64,000 nt of DNA from DASXQK01 sp963724385 (GTDB taxonomy: Bacteria > Pseudomonadota > Alphaproteobacteria > Dongiales > Dongiaceae), in assembly GCA_963724385.1 (NCBI GenBank), contig CAVRUJ010000001.1, positions 2,480,001 to 2,544,000 on the forward strand, read 5' to 3'. Shown here in pieces: positions 53,082-62,180 of the stretch; position 1 is the first letter of the stretch; every line of letters begins with the position of its first letter. Position numbers and translations under genes: made by a program. Below the pieces are notes generated by a model. That model was not told the origin of the DNA, searched no databases, and saw only the letters and a list, made by a program, of their open reading frames with translations.

Positions 53082-55169
53082 ATGGGCCGGGCGGTGAGGC
53101 TGAGGAATCTGAGGCGGCTCTTGTCGCCGCGCCATGTGGCCTTCGTCGGCGGCCAGCGCTTGGCCTCAACCATCGGCTACTGCGTTGCTGCCGGTTTCAC
53201 CGGCGAGATCTGGCCAGTCAATCCGACCTATGACGAGATCGGCGGCAAGCCCTGCTTCAAGTCTCTTGCCGACCTGCCCGCAGCGCCCGATGCGAGCTTC
53301 ATCGCCGTTCCGCGGGAGCTGACGGTGGAAATGGTCCGCCAGCTTTCGGCCATGGGGGCAGGCGGTGCCGTCTGCTACGCCGCCGGCTTTGCCGAGGTGG
53401 GCGGGGAGGGAATCGCGCTGCAGAAGGCGCTGATCGAGGCGGCGGGCGACCTCGCCGCGGTCGGTCCCAATTGCTACGGGCTGCTGAACTACGTGGACGG
53501 GGTGGCCATGTTCGCCTCGGGCTTCGGCGGCGGCCGGACCGAACGCGGCATCGCCATCGTCGCCCAGAGCGGCAACCTCGCCCTCAACCTGACCCAGAAC
53601 GACCGTTCCGTTCCGCTCGCCTATGTCATCACCGCCGGCAACCAGGCCGTGCTCAAGCTTGCCGACTACATCGACGTGCTGGCCGAGGACAAGCATGTGA
53701 GCGCGATTGCGCTCTACATCGAGGGCCTCGACGACATGCCGGGATTCAGCCGGGCGGTGCTGAAGGCACGCGGCAACGGCAAACAGGTCGTCGCCTTCAA
53801 GGCCGGCCGGTCCGAGCTCGGCGCCAAGCTGGCGATGAGCCATACCAGCTCGCTCGCCGGAAGCGACAAGCTCTACGATGCGCTGTTCGCTCGGCTCGGG
53901 GTCATTCGCGTCGATACCATCGCCGGCCTGCTGGAGACGGCGAAGCTCCTTTCCGTCTGCGGCGTTCCGCGGGGCGCGCGCCTGGGGGTGTTCACCTGTT
54001 CCGGGGCCGACAACCTGATGACGGCCGATCTGGCGGCACGCCATGGCGTCGCGCTGCCCGAACTATCGCCGGCGCAGACTGCATCGCTCAGGGCCGAGTT
54101 GCCGCATTTCGCTTCGGTCTCCAATCCGCTGGACTACAACACCTCGCTCTGGGGCAACCGCGAGGCGCTGACGCGCTGCTTCTCCACGGTGATGCAGGGC
54201 GACGTCGACGCCGGCATGTTGATCATCGACTACCCGCCCACCGACCCGGTCGGTCAGCGCGATTGCGACCGCTCCGTCGATGCGCTGCTGGCGGCCTGCC
54301 ACGCGGCCGGCGGCAAGACAGCGCTCGTTGCCAGCGATCTCTCGGAGCTGATCCCCGCGACGGCAAGGAGCAGGATGATCGCGCTGGGTTGCGCGCCGCT
54401 TCAGGGCCTCGAATCCGCAATCGCCGCCTTCGGTGCTGCCGCCAACCGGGCAGGCCAGAGCGCGGCGCCGGATCTCGCCCTTCCCGACCTGCCTCCGGCA
54501 CCGGAGTCTCCCATCCTGCGCGAGGAATGGGACTGCAAGCAGCGGCTGGCCAAGTTCGGGCTCAAGTCGCCTGACGGTCGCTTCGTTGCCATGGATGAGC
54601 TCGGCCAGGCGGCGAGCGAAATCGGGTTTCCCGTCGCCCTCAAGCTGGGTCGGCCGGCACTCGCCCATAAGACCGAGGCGGGCGCGGTGGCGCTCAACCT
54701 GCGCAGCGTCGAGGACGTGGAGCGCGCGGCCCGAGCCATGGCCGAATCCGTCGCCCGCTACAAGCCGGGCCTGAAGCCCGAGCGTTTCCTGGTGGAAAAG
54801 CAGGTCGTAGGCGCCGTCGCCGAGCTCATCGTCGGCGTCAACCGCGATCCCCAGTTCGGTCTGGTGATGGTCGTCGGCATGGGCGGGGTCCTGGTGGAGC
54901 TCGTGGAAGATGCGGCGACGCTTCTGCTGCCGACCAGCCGCGAAACGGTCGCCGATGCTCTCGGCCGGCTCAAGGTGGCGAAGCTGCTGAAAGGCTATCG
55001 CGGCAAACCCGCCGGCGACATGGCAGCCGCGATCGACGCGATCATGGCGATTGCAGCCTTCGCCGATGCCCATCGCGACCGGCTGGTGGAGCTCGACGTC
55101 AATCCGCTCATGGTCCTGCCCGAAGGCGCCATGGCCGTCGACGCCCTCATCGTCATGGGCGGCGAGTAG
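53082..55169 (+). CDS. ADP-forming acyl-CoA synthetase / acetate-CoA ligase family protein, 695 aa
   Basis: The N-terminal CoA-binding Rossmann domain (FVGGQRLASTIGYCVAAGFT and PVNPTYDEIGGKPCFKSLAD) is followed by succinyl-CoA-synthetase-like domains (the phospho-His is expected in AMSHTSSLAGSDKLY) and an ATP-grasp domain in the last 220 residues (PVALKLGRPALAHKTEAGAV, NRDPQFGLVMVVGMGGVLVE). The start MGRAVRLRNLRRLL (53082) is supported by GGGGATCGAGGCG; the frame is open back to 52782. It probably makes or uses an acyl-CoA with ATP, in the reverse direction too, and pairs with the divergent CaiD-like gene. Confidence 0.85.
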   Translation: MGRAVRLRNLRRLLSPRHVAFVGGQRLASTIGYCVAAGFTGEIWPVNPTYDEIGGKPCFKSLADLPAAPDASFIAVPRELTVEMVRQLSAMGAGGAVCYAAGFAEVGGEGIALQKALIEAAGDLAAVGPNCYGLLNYVDGVAMFASGFGGGRTERGIAIVAQSGNLALNLTQNDRSVPLAYVITAGNQAVLKLADYIDVLAEDKHVSAIALYIEGLDDMPGFSRAVLKARGNGKQVVAFKAGRSELGAKLAMSHTSSLAGSDKLYDALFARLGVIRVDTIAGLLETAKLLSVCGVPRGARLGVFTCSGADNLMTADLAARHGVALPELSPAQTASLRAELPHFASVSNPLDYNTSLWGNREALTRCFSTVMQGDVDAGMLIIDYPPTDPVGQRDCDRSVDALLAACHAAGGKTALVASDLSELIPATARSRMIALGCAPLQGLESAIAAFGAAANRAGQSAAPDLALPDLPPAPESPILREEWDCKQRLAKFGLKSPDGRFVAMDELGQAASEIGFPVALKLGRPALAHKTEAGAVALNLRSVEDVERAARAMAESVARYKPGLKPERFLVEKQVVGAVAELIVGVNRDPQFGLVMVVGMGGVLVELVEDAATLLLPTSRETVADALGRLKVAKLLKGYRGKPAGDMAAAIDAIMAIAAFADAHRDRLVELDVNPLMVLPEGAMAVDALIVMGGE

Positions 55170-55174
55170 GCAGC

Positions 55175-56164
55175 TCAGCTTCCAGGCGCGTAGATCCTGA
55201 TTTCCGCCTCATGGCCGGCGGAGGCGGGGACGGCGAGATAGAGCCGGCCGCTGGTCGGCGAGAGCAGGGCCGCGGTGGCGCCGGGCCTGGTCTCGATGCT
55301 GCCCTGCTTTGCATAGGCGCCGGTGCTGTCCCGACCGTAGATCTCGACGCTGCCCGACGCACAGGTCAGGTAGATGAGGCCGCGATCGCCGTCGGCCAGC
55401 AACTGGCCAGGCTCGGCGCAAGCCGGCGTGTTGCCTTTGGCTGTCCCGTCGGCAAGGTCGAACCAGGCGAGGCTGGCCGGACTGCGGAAGGCGGCCAGCA
55501 GGCGGCCAGCGCCGGCGTCGATGGCGAGCGCCGCGGGATCGGAAAAGGACGCCGTGGTCCAGCTTGCCGTCTGCTTGTTGTCGCCCCTGTCGGCGACAAG
55601 GATGCGGCTCTCGCCGACGGCGCCGACGAAAAGCCTGGTGCCATCGTCCTCCATCGCCAGAGGCCCCGGCCGGCCGTTCAGGCGGATGTCGTCCCAATGT
55701 TTGTTATGGGTCGTGTCGACGATGGCGACCTTCTTGCTGCCGAAGGCGAAGTAGACGCGCTCGCTGCCCGCATCATAGCGGGGCGGCCCGATTTCGGGGC
55801 CTATGGCGATGCCCGTCACCGGCTTCAAAGGCACGCCTTCGAAGGCGTCGAGTTTGCCCGCTGCGGTCGCAACATAGAGCCGGTCGTCCTGGGGGTCGCG
55901 AGCGATGCCGATTGGCTTTGCCAAGCCTTTCACGGTCTGGATGATGGCGCCCGTGGCTAGATCGACGACGGCGATCTGACCGGCGCCGCTCTCCAACACG
56001 AAGAGCCGCTGATTGGCGAAATCGAAGGCGAGATCGTCGATGGCGCCGGGAGCGGCGCCGAGCGGAAAGCTGCCGATCTCCGTGAGCGGCGCCGCAAGGG
56101 CGCCGCCTGCGGTCATCAGGCCGGCAAGGACGATCGAAACGGTCAGGCTTGCGCGGGCGACCAT
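55175..56164 (-). CDS. Periplasmic beta-propeller (YVTN-like) protein, 329 aa
   Basis: A Sec signal peptide (MVARASLTVSIVLAGLMTAG, cleaved near ALAA) precedes a propeller with repeated strands such as ANQRLFVLESGAGQIAVVDL, DRLYVATAAGKLDAFEG and TRLFVGAVGESRILVADRG. No catalytic residues are seen. It could be a binding scaffold. Its ATG (56162-56164) overlaps the end of the FAH gene by 22 bases, so the two are co-transcribed. Convergence with the synthetase leaves a 5-base gap. Confidence 0.75.
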   Translation of the reverse strand: MVARASLTVSIVLAGLMTAGGALAAPLTEIGSFPLGAAPGAIDDLAFDFANQRLFVLESGAGQIAVVDLATGAIIQTVKGLAKPIGIARDPQDDRLYVATAAGKLDAFEGVPLKPVTGIAIGPEIGPPRYDAGSERVYFAFGSKKVAIVDTTHNKHWDDIRLNGRPGPLAMEDDGTRLFVGAVGESRILVADRGDNKQTASWTTASFSDPAALAIDAGAGRLLAAFRSPASLAWFDLADGTAKGNTPACAEPGQLLADGDRGLIYLTCASGSVEIYGRDSTGAYAKQGSIETRPGATAALLSPTSGRLYLAVPASAGHEAEIRIYAPGS

Positions 56165-57000
56165 GCGACGACCTTCTGCGTCTGTTCGCCAAGCCCCGCA
56201 ACGCCGAGACGCATGCTGTCGCCAGGCTTCAAGAAGCGGGGCGGCTTCATCCCCATGCCGACGCCGGGCGGCGTGCCGGTGGTGATGATGTCGCCAGGCT
56301 GGAGCGACATGAACTGGCTGACGTAATGCACCAGATGGGCGACGCCGAAGACCATGGTCCGCGTATTGCCCTTCTGCACCCGCTCGCCGTTCAGCTCGAG
56401 CCAGAGGTCGAGCGCCTGGGGATCGGGGATTTCGTCGCGCGTGACGAGCCAGGGCCCGAGCGGGCAGAAGCTGTCGCAACCCTTGCCCTTGTCCCACTGG
56501 CCGCTGCGCTCGGTCTGGTATTCGCGCTCCGACACGTCGTTGCAGGTCAGATAACCCGCGACATGGCTCATGGCGTCGGCTTCCTCGACATAGCTGGCCG
56601 GCCGGCCGATGGCCACGGCAAGCTCGACCTCCCAGTCGCTCTTCTGGGAGCCGCGCGGGATGACGACCGCGTCGTCGGGTCCGACGATGGAGCTGGTCGC
56701 CTTCATGAAAACGATCGGCTCCTTCGGCACCTTCAGTCCCGCCTCGGCGGCGTGGTCGGCATAATTGAGGCCGATGGCCACGACCTTGCCGATGCGGGCG
56801 ACGGGCGGGCCCAAGCGCGGCCGGCCCGCCACCTTGGCCAATCGCGCCGGATCGAGAGACCCCAGATGGGCGAGGGCCGCCGGCTGGAGAGCCGCGCCGT
56901 CGATATCGGCGATTTCCCCGGAAAGATCGCGCAGCGCACCCTGGCGATCGATCAAACCGGGCTTCTCGGCGCCTGGCGGGCCGTAGCGGACCAGCTTCAT
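56143..57000 (-). CDS. Fumarylacetoacetate hydrolase (FAH) family protein, 285 aa
   Basis: It has the FAH catalytic fold with VVAIGLNYADHAAEAGLKVP near residue 73, then PIVFMKATSSIVGPDDAVVI, DWEVELAVAIGRPASYVEEA (metal Glu pair) and GDIITTGTPPGVGMGMKPPR, in line with FAH-type hydrolases and 2-hydroxyhepta-2,4-diene-1,7-dioate isomerases. Such enzymes act after extradiol ring cleavage, for example in homoprotocatechuate breakdown, which fits the dioxygenase at the left edge although they are 55 kb apart. Other FAH substrates are possible. It leads a two-gene transcript with the propeller gene. Confidence 0.85.
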   Translation of the reverse strand: MKLVRYGPPGAEKPGLIDRQGALRDLSGEIADIDGAALQPAALAHLGSLDPARLAKVAGRPRLGPPVARIGKVVAIGLNYADHAAEAGLKVPKEPIVFMKATSSIVGPDDAVVIPRGSQKSDWEVELAVAIGRPASYVEEADAMSHVAGYLTCNDVSEREYQTERSGQWDKGKGCDSFCPLGPWLVTRDEIPDPQALDLWLELNGERVQKGNTRTMVFGVAHLVHYVSQFMSLQPGDIITTGTPPGVGMGMKPPRFLKPGDSMRLGVAGLGEQTQKVVAWSPAQA

Positions 57001-57136
57001 GGCATTTCTCCAGCAGGACTAGAGGGGGCCGAACGGAGTTGCCGTTCATAGAGCAGGCCCGCACGGTTGCCAAGACGAGAACGCTTGTCGCCGAGCACAG
57101 CGCTCGGGCAAAGTTGCACCACGGAAAGGGATCGCG

Positions 57137-58168
57137 ATGCAGGTCGTCTTCACCGAGGCGCAGCTTGGCCACGATCCGCGGCGCTTCCTCGTCCGCGGCG
57201 AGTGGCGTCCTTCTACCGAGCAACCCGAGCGCGCCAATGTCCTGCGCCAGGCCGCGGCGAAGGCCGGTCATGCGATGATGGCCCCTGCGGAGTTCGGCGC
57301 CGCGCCGCTCGAGGCCGTGCATAGCCCGGCCTATTTGAGCTTTCTGGAATCCGCTCATGAGCGCTGGCTGGCCTTGGCCGACGCAGCGCCGGAGGTGATT
57401 CCCAACATCCACCCCGATCGCCGCCATGCCTCCTATCCGGATTCAGTCGTGGGTCAGGCGGGTTTCCATATGGCCGATACGGCCTGCCCGATCGGGCCCA
57501 TGACATGGCCGGCGGCGCTGGCGAGCGCGAGCAGCGCGGTGCAGGCGGCGGAGCTGGTGCTCGCCGGCGCTCCCGTTGCCTATGCCCTCTGCCGGCCGCC
57601 GGGTCACCATGCTTTCGCCGACGTGGCCGGCGGCTTCTGCTATCTCAACAACACCGCGATCGCCGCCGCCTGGGCAGGGCGCCGGCATGAGCGGGTCGCG
57701 ATCCTGGACGTCGACCTTCACCACGGCAACGGAACCCAGGGCATCTTCTATGACCGGGCCGACGTGCTGACGGTTTCGCTTCATGCCGATCCGCGGGTGT
57801 TCTATCCCTTCTTCTGGGGCCATGCCGAGGAAACGGGCGAGGGCGCCGGCAGGGGCTTCAACCTCAACCTTCCGCTGCCGCTCGGCACCGGCGACGCCGG
57901 GTACATGCCTGTGCTCGACCGGGCCCTGACGGAAATTCGCGCCTATGCGCCTGGCCTGCTGGTGGTGGCGCTCGGCCTCGACGCGGCGAAAAGCGATCCT
58001 TTTGCCGGCCTGGCCATCACGACAGCGGGCTTCGCCGCGATCGCCAAACGCATCGCGGCTTTGCGCCTGCCCACCATCCTGGTGCAGGAAGGCGGCTACC
58101 TCAGCGACGAGCTTGGCCGGAACCTGGTCGCCTTCCTCGGGGGCTTCGAAGGCCACGCCCTCGCCTGA
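57137..58168 (+). CDS. Histone-deacetylase-superfamily amidohydrolase (acetylpolyamine type), 343 aa
   Basis: A Zn-dependent deacetylase. Zn ligands are Asp and His in ILDVDLHHGNGTQGIFYDR and Asp in LGLDAAKSDPFAG, with the active-site His pair in CRPPGHHAFADVAGGFCYLN. The N-terminus MQVVFTEAQLGHDPRRFLVR is that of acetylpolyamine amidohydrolases, which remove acetyl groups from N-acetylpolyamines. The start ATG 57137 has an AAGGGATCG upstream. It converges on the ABC transporter operon with a three-base gap. Confidence 0.88.
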   Translation: MQVVFTEAQLGHDPRRFLVRGEWRPSTEQPERANVLRQAAAKAGHAMMAPAEFGAAPLEAVHSPAYLSFLESAHERWLALADAAPEVIPNIHPDRRHASYPDSVVGQAGFHMADTACPIGPMTWPAALASASSAVQAAELVLAGAPVAYALCRPPGHHAFADVAGGFCYLNNTAIAAAWAGRRHERVAILDVDLHHGNGTQGIFYDRADVLTVSLHADPRVFYPFFWGHAEETGEGAGRGFNLNLPLPLGTGDAGYMPVLDRALTEIRAYAPGLLVVALGLDAAKSDPFAGLAITTAGFAAIAKRIAALRLPTILVQEGGYLSDELGRNLVAFLGGFEGHALA

Positions 58169-58171
58169 TCC

Positions 58172-59173
58172 TCAGCGACGCTGGGCCGTCGGCTCCGGAA
58201 ACAGGTGGCAGTAGACGGTCATGGGCCCGTCGTTGCGCCGGATCGGCGGCGAGCCGGTGCTGCAGACCGGCAACGCCTTGGCGCAGCGGGGATGAAAGGC
58301 GCAGCCGGGCGGAAGATCGGCCGGGCTCGGCGTCTCGCCGGATAGCGTGACCCGGGGCGTCGGCGCGTCGGCCCGCGCCCGCGGCGTCGAGGCGACCAGC
58401 GCCTGGCTGTAGGGATGGCGCGGCTTGGCGAGAATCTCCTCGGTCGGCCCCATCTCGACGATACGGCCCAGATACATCACCGCCACGCGCTGGCAGTGCC
58501 GGCGCAGCATGCCGATGTCGCGCGCCATCATGATCAACCCCGCCGGCATGGAGCGGGAGAGTTCGCCCAGCAGGTTCAGAATCTGCGCCCGGAGCGGAAC
58601 GTCCAGCCGCGAGACGGCGTCGTCGGCAATCAGCAGCCGCGGGCCCACCGTAAGGGCGCGGGCGATGGAAACCCTCTGGCAGTCCGCGACCGAAAGCTCG
58701 GCCGGCCGGCGCCGGCGAAGCTCGGGCGACAGCCCGACGCGGGTCATCAGCTCGTCGACCCTTGAAACGGCCTCCCGCGCGGTGCAAAGGCGATGGACGA
58801 TCAGGGGTTCGGCCAGGGTCTCGGCAACGCTGAGCCGCGGGTTGAGGGCGGCCAGCGGGTCGGTGAAGATCATCTGCGCCTGGCGCCGATAGGCGGCGAG
58901 CGCCGGACCGCGCAGGCCTTTCACCGACTGCCCATCAAAATGGATTTCGCCCGCCTCGGACCCGACCAGCCGCAGGATGGCCCGGGCCAGCGTGCTCTTG
59001 CCGGCACCGCTCTCGCCGGCGATGCCGAGGTTCTCCCCGGCCGCCAGCTCGAAGGAAAGCCCGCTGACGGCCATGATGCGCCCGCCTTTGCGCCGCACTC
59101 GTTCGTCGGGCGATTGGGCCGCGGGCTGGCTGACGCTGAGGCCGTTGACTTCGAGCAACGGCGTCATTGCCAC
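58172..59173 (-). CDS. Dipeptide/oligopeptide ABC transporter ATPase (DppF-like) with degenerate catalytic motifs, 333 aa
   Basis: Walker A is intact (GESGAGKS, residues 53-60) and the C-terminal oligopeptide extension (GCAFHPRCAKALPVCSTGSP) is present. The other nucleotide-binding motifs are altered: the Q-loop Gln is Thr104 (MIFTDP), the signature is LSVAD (160-164) for LSGGQ, Walker B has ADD in place of ADE (Asp185), and the H-switch His is Arg218 (MARDI for SHDL). It is the last gene of a permease-permease-ATPase-ATPase operon and overlaps dppD by ten bases. These changes suggest it may bind but hardly hydrolyse ATP. Confidence 0.85.
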   Translation of the reverse strand: MAMTPLLEVNGLSVSQPAAQSPDERVRRKGGRIMAVSGLSFELAAGENLGIAGESGAGKSTLARAILRLVGSEAGEIHFDGQSVKGLRGPALAAYRRQAQMIFTDPLAALNPRLSVAETLAEPLIVHRLCTAREAVSRVDELMTRVGLSPELRRRRPAELSVADCQRVSIARALTVGPRLLIADDAVSRLDVPLRAQILNLLGELSRSMPAGLIMMARDIGMLRRHCQRVAVMYLGRIVEMGPTEEILAKPRHPYSQALVASTPRARADAPTPRVTLSGETPSPADLPPGCAFHPRCAKALPVCSTGSPPIRRNDGPMTVYCHLFPEPTAQRR

Positions 59174-60138
59174 ATGTCCTCCCAGCGCAGGCAGGCCGTG
59201 GCCCGCCAGGCGGAAACCTCGACAAGCTGCACATCGCCGAAGCGGCAGCGATCGATGGCGTGGGGACAGCGGGGATGGAAGCGGCAGCCAGGAATGAGCT
59301 CGCCGGTCGCCGGCGGCTCGCCGGCGATTTCATGCAACGGAACGGAGGCCGGGGCTACGCCCGGCAGGCATTGGGCGAGGGCTTCGCTGTAAGGGTGGAG
59401 GGGCCGGTTGAGGAGCTCGCCCTTGGGAGCCCGTTCGACGATCCGTCCGGCATACATGACGGCGGCGGAGTCGCAGAGTTGGGAGACGACCCCTAGATCC
59501 TGGCTGATCATGATCACAGCCAAGCCGCGCCGGTCGCGCAAGTCGAGCAGGAGGCGCAGGATCTGGGCCTGGATGCCCGGGTCGAGGCCCTTGGTCGGCT
59601 CATCGGCGATCAGCAGGCGCGGCGAAGATGCCAGCGCCTGGGCGATGGCGACGCGCCGGAGAAGGCCCGGGCCGAGTTGATAAGGATAGGCCGCCATCAG
59701 CCGCGCGGAATCGTCGATGCCGACCTGCTCAAGCAGGGCCGCCGCCTGGCGCTCCGCCATGGCCGGCTCGACCCCTTCCTGGAGCAGGATGATCTCGGCC
59801 AGCTGATCGCCCACGTTCAGGATCGGGTCGAGCTGGGAAGCCGGGTCCTGGAACAACAGCGCGATCTGCCGGCCGCGATAGTGCCTGAGCTCTTCCTCCG
59901 GCAGCCGGGCGATATCCCGTCCGGCGAAATCGACGCGGCCCGAGGCGATGCGCCCATTCCGGCCGGGCAGGAGCCTCACCAGCGCGCGGCAGGTCACCGT
60001 CTTGCCCACGCCGCTTTCGCCCACCAGGCCCAGGATCTCCCCGGGTTCGATGGCGAAGGACACGTCATCGACCGCGCGCAGCAGCCCCTGGCGAGTGTGG
60101 AACTCGACGGAGAGATGGCTGACCGAGAGAAGAGGCAT
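59164..60138 (-). CDS. Dipeptide/oligopeptide ABC transporter ATPase (DppD-like), partly degenerate, 324 aa
   Basis: The start MPLLSVSHLSVEFHTRQ (60138) is one base into the permease end. Walker A GESGVGKT, Q-loop Gln97 and Walker B ADEPTKGLD (Glu180) are normal. The signature is LGPGL (155-159) for LSGGM/Q, and the H-switch His is Gln213 (ISQDL for ITHDL). The C-terminal oligopeptide motif GCRFHPRCPHAIDRCRF is intact. Paired with a DppF that is also altered, it would form a transporter with two non-canonical ATP sites. Confidence 0.85.
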   Translation of the reverse strand: MPLLSVSHLSVEFHTRQGLLRAVDDVSFAIEPGEILGLVGESGVGKTVTCRALVRLLPGRNGRIASGRVDFAGRDIARLPEEELRHYRGRQIALLFQDPASQLDPILNVGDQLAEIILLQEGVEPAMAERQAAALLEQVGIDDSARLMAAYPYQLGPGLLRRVAIAQALASSPRLLIADEPTKGLDPGIQAQILRLLLDLRDRRGLAVIMISQDLGVVSQLCDSAAVMYAGRIVERAPKGELLNRPLHPYSEALAQCLPGVAPASVPLHEIAGEPPATGELIPGCRFHPRCPHAIDRCRFGDVQLVEVSAWRATACLRWEDMWQ

Positions 60139-60962
60139 CAGCTCTCGCTCCCGAAGCGCTCGGCAAGGCCTTCGCTCAGGAGGTTGAACCCGGTCGCCAT
60201 GGCCAAGACGACCAGCCCCGGGAAAAGGGCGAGCCACCAGGCGCTGTCCAGATTGGCCGCGCCCTGGGCGACCATCGCGCCCCACTCCATGTCGCCGGAC
60301 GGCGCGATGAGGCCGAAATATCCAAGCGTGCAACCCAGCAGCAGCATGCCGGCCACCTCGGAGACCGCGAGCAGCAGGGCGGGCAGGAGCGAGTTGGGAA
60401 AAACATGCAGGACCAGGATGCGGAAGCCGCCGAAGCCGAGCCCTCGGCCCGCGGTCACGAAGTCGCTTTGCATGAGACGCCGGGTCTCAGCCTGCACTTT
60501 CAGGGCGTAGCCCACCCAGCCGGTGAGCGCCACGGCGAGGAGGAAACCGCGCAAGCCCGGCCCCGCCAGCGCCACGATGGGCAGGGCCAGAAGATAGGTC
60601 GGGAAGGCGCCGACGCCGCGTCCCAGGAATTTCAGGATGGCTTCGCCGAAATCGCCCCCATGGGCAGCCAGCAGGCCCAGGGTCGTGCCGATGGCAAACG
60701 GCGGAAACACGCCCAGCACGGCCAGCATGAGGTCCAGGCGCGCGGCAAAGATGGCGCGGCTGAACACATCGCGGCCCTCGTCGTCGGTGCCGAACCAATG
60801 GGCCCAGCTCGGCGGCAGGAAGACTTCCTTGAGGCTGCGGATCGTCGGGTCATAGGGCGCCAGGAGGTCGGCGCCGGCCACGAGCAACAGCCAGATCCCG
60901 ACCAGAATGGCGCCCCGGCGCAGCGCCGGTGACACATGCCATTGCGGCAGCGCGATGCTCAC
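60138..60962 (-). CDS. Dipeptide-type ABC transporter permease (DppC-like), 274 aa
   Basis: An inner-membrane permease with a BPD-transport domain. HWFGTDDEGRDVFSRAIFAAR is the DppC-type N-terminal signature, and AGRGLGFGGFRILVLHVFPN holds the EAA loop near residues 170-190. The first helix (VGIWLLLVAGADLLAPYDPT) follows a short cytoplasmic tail. It overlaps the upstream permease by four bases and ends at 60138, one base into the DppD start. The substrate-binding protein is absent from the window. Confidence 0.88.
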   Translation of the reverse strand: MSIALPQWHVSPALRRGAILVGIWLLLVAGADLLAPYDPTIRSLKEVFLPPSWAHWFGTDDEGRDVFSRAIFAARLDLMLAVLGVFPPFAIGTTLGLLAAHGGDFGEAILKFLGRGVGAFPTYLLALPIVALAGPGLRGFLLAVALTGWVGYALKVQAETRRLMQSDFVTAGRGLGFGGFRILVLHVFPNSLLPALLLAVSEVAGMLLLGCTLGYFGLIAPSGDMEWGAMVAQGAANLDSAWWLALFPGLVVLAMATGFNLLSEGLAERFGSES

Positions 60963-61867
60963 GACCGGCCCGCCCGCGGATCAACCAAACCGGAGGCGAA
61001 GTCGAACAGCTGGCCCAGCAGCAACACGGCGACGGCCGCGACCATCAACCCGCCGACCGCCGTCGGAAAGTCGCGGGCGAGCGTTGCCTCGACCACGAGC
61101 GATCCCAGGCCCGGAATCTTGAACGTGGCCTCGACCACAGCCGCGGTTCCCACCAGCCAGGCGGCGCGCTCCCGCAGCGCACCGACCGCCGGAAGCAGGG
61201 CATTGCGCCGGACATGCCGGCGATAGATCGCTTCATCGTCCAGCCCTTGGGCCCGCATGGCGGTGACGTGGTTGGATTCCATGGCCCTGATCAGGGTCTG
61301 GCGCAGCGCCAGGATGGGGGCGGGCGAGAAGAGGAGGGCGATGGCGAGGGAGGGCAGGATGAAATGATAGGCATGGGAGATGAGGCCGTCGCCGAACCCC
61401 AAAGCGGGAAAGATCGGCAGCGCCTCGGCCAGCAGGATCGCCAGTGCGAGGCCAAGCCAGAAGGGTGCTGCCCCCAAACCGAGCGTCGCGTAGAAGCAGA
61501 TCAGCTTGTCCGGCCACCGTCCTTCATGGCGCAGGGCCACGAGAGCAAGGCTGACGGAAATCGCGCCGGCGATCGCGAGCGACAGGATCAGCAGGACAAG
61601 CGAGGCCGGCAGACGGCCCAGAACCACCCACAGGACGGGCCCATCGCCGACCACCGAAAAACCGAATTCGCCGCGAGCGATGCGCCCGAGGAAGACGGGA
61701 TACTGCATGTACCAGGCGACACCAACCGACATCTCGGCGCCGGATGCCGCGCGCAGCAGCAGGAAGCCGACCAGGGTAATGCCGAGAAGGATGGCGACAA
61801 GCCAGAGCGGCCGGCGAACGGCCGAGGGCAACCGAAGCATGACCTCAGCCCCTGGTCCCGCGGGCAT
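60959..61867 (-). CDS. Dipeptide-type ABC transporter permease (DppB-like), 302 aa
   Basis: This is the first gene of the operon. It has six hydrophobic helices and the DppB-type end (AMRAQGLDDEAIYRRHVRRN, the EAA loop, with NALLPAVGAL, then IPGLGSLVVEATLARDFPT). The start is uncertain, ATG 61867 or Met10 (ATG 61840). A RIME-like repeat lies directly upstream. No substrate-binding protein gene precedes it, unlike usual Dpp/Opp operons. Confidence 0.85.
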   Translation of the reverse strand: MPAGPGAEVMLRLPSAVRRPLWLVAILLGITLVGFLLLRAASGAEMSVGVAWYMQYPVFLGRIARGEFGFSVVGDGPVLWVVLGRLPASLVLLILSLAIAGAISVSLALVALRHEGRWPDKLICFYATLGLGAAPFWLGLALAILLAEALPIFPALGFGDGLISHAYHFILPSLAIALLFSPAPILALRQTLIRAMESNHVTAMRAQGLDDEAIYRRHVRRNALLPAVGALRERAAWLVGTAAVVEATFKIPGLGSLVVEATLARDFPTAVGGLMVAAVAVLLLGQLFDFASGLVDPRAGRS

Positions 61868-61882
61868 CGCCCCCGGTCAAGC

Positions 61883-61986
61883 CTAGAGCATGTTCCGATC
61901 CAATTGAATCGGAACATGCTCTAGATTCCTTGGTCTGGTCGCATTTTCTACGCCGAACCGGTTCCCACTTCGGCGGAAAATGCTCT
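61883..61986. repeat. RIME-like mosaic repeat, two hairpins
   Basis: Hairpin 1: CTAGAGCATGTTCCGAT (61883-61899) pairs perfectly, 17 bp, with ATCGGAACATGCTCTAG (61908-61924). Hairpin 2: GCATTTTC...GCCGAACC pairs with GGTTCCCACTTCGGC...GAAAATGC (about 61941-61985), ending CTCTAG. The sequence GAACCGGTTCCCACTTCGGC is a familiar motif of Rhizobium intergenic mosaic elements. It lies between the DppB start and the next gene. Confidence 0.85.
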
Positions 61987-62180
61987 AGCACCATGATCCA
62001 GCCTGGGATGACATGGCTGCCGCCCTCCACGGAGGTCGACGAAACCGGCCTCGGCGCCACTTCCTATACCCCTCGGTCGTGAGCCCGGGAGAGTGCAGGC
62101 CGGCCATGGCATCGTCAAGCGCAAGCCTTTTTCGATCCGGTGCCCGCGCCGGCTCATCGGCGAGCGGTTATACTGTGCTC

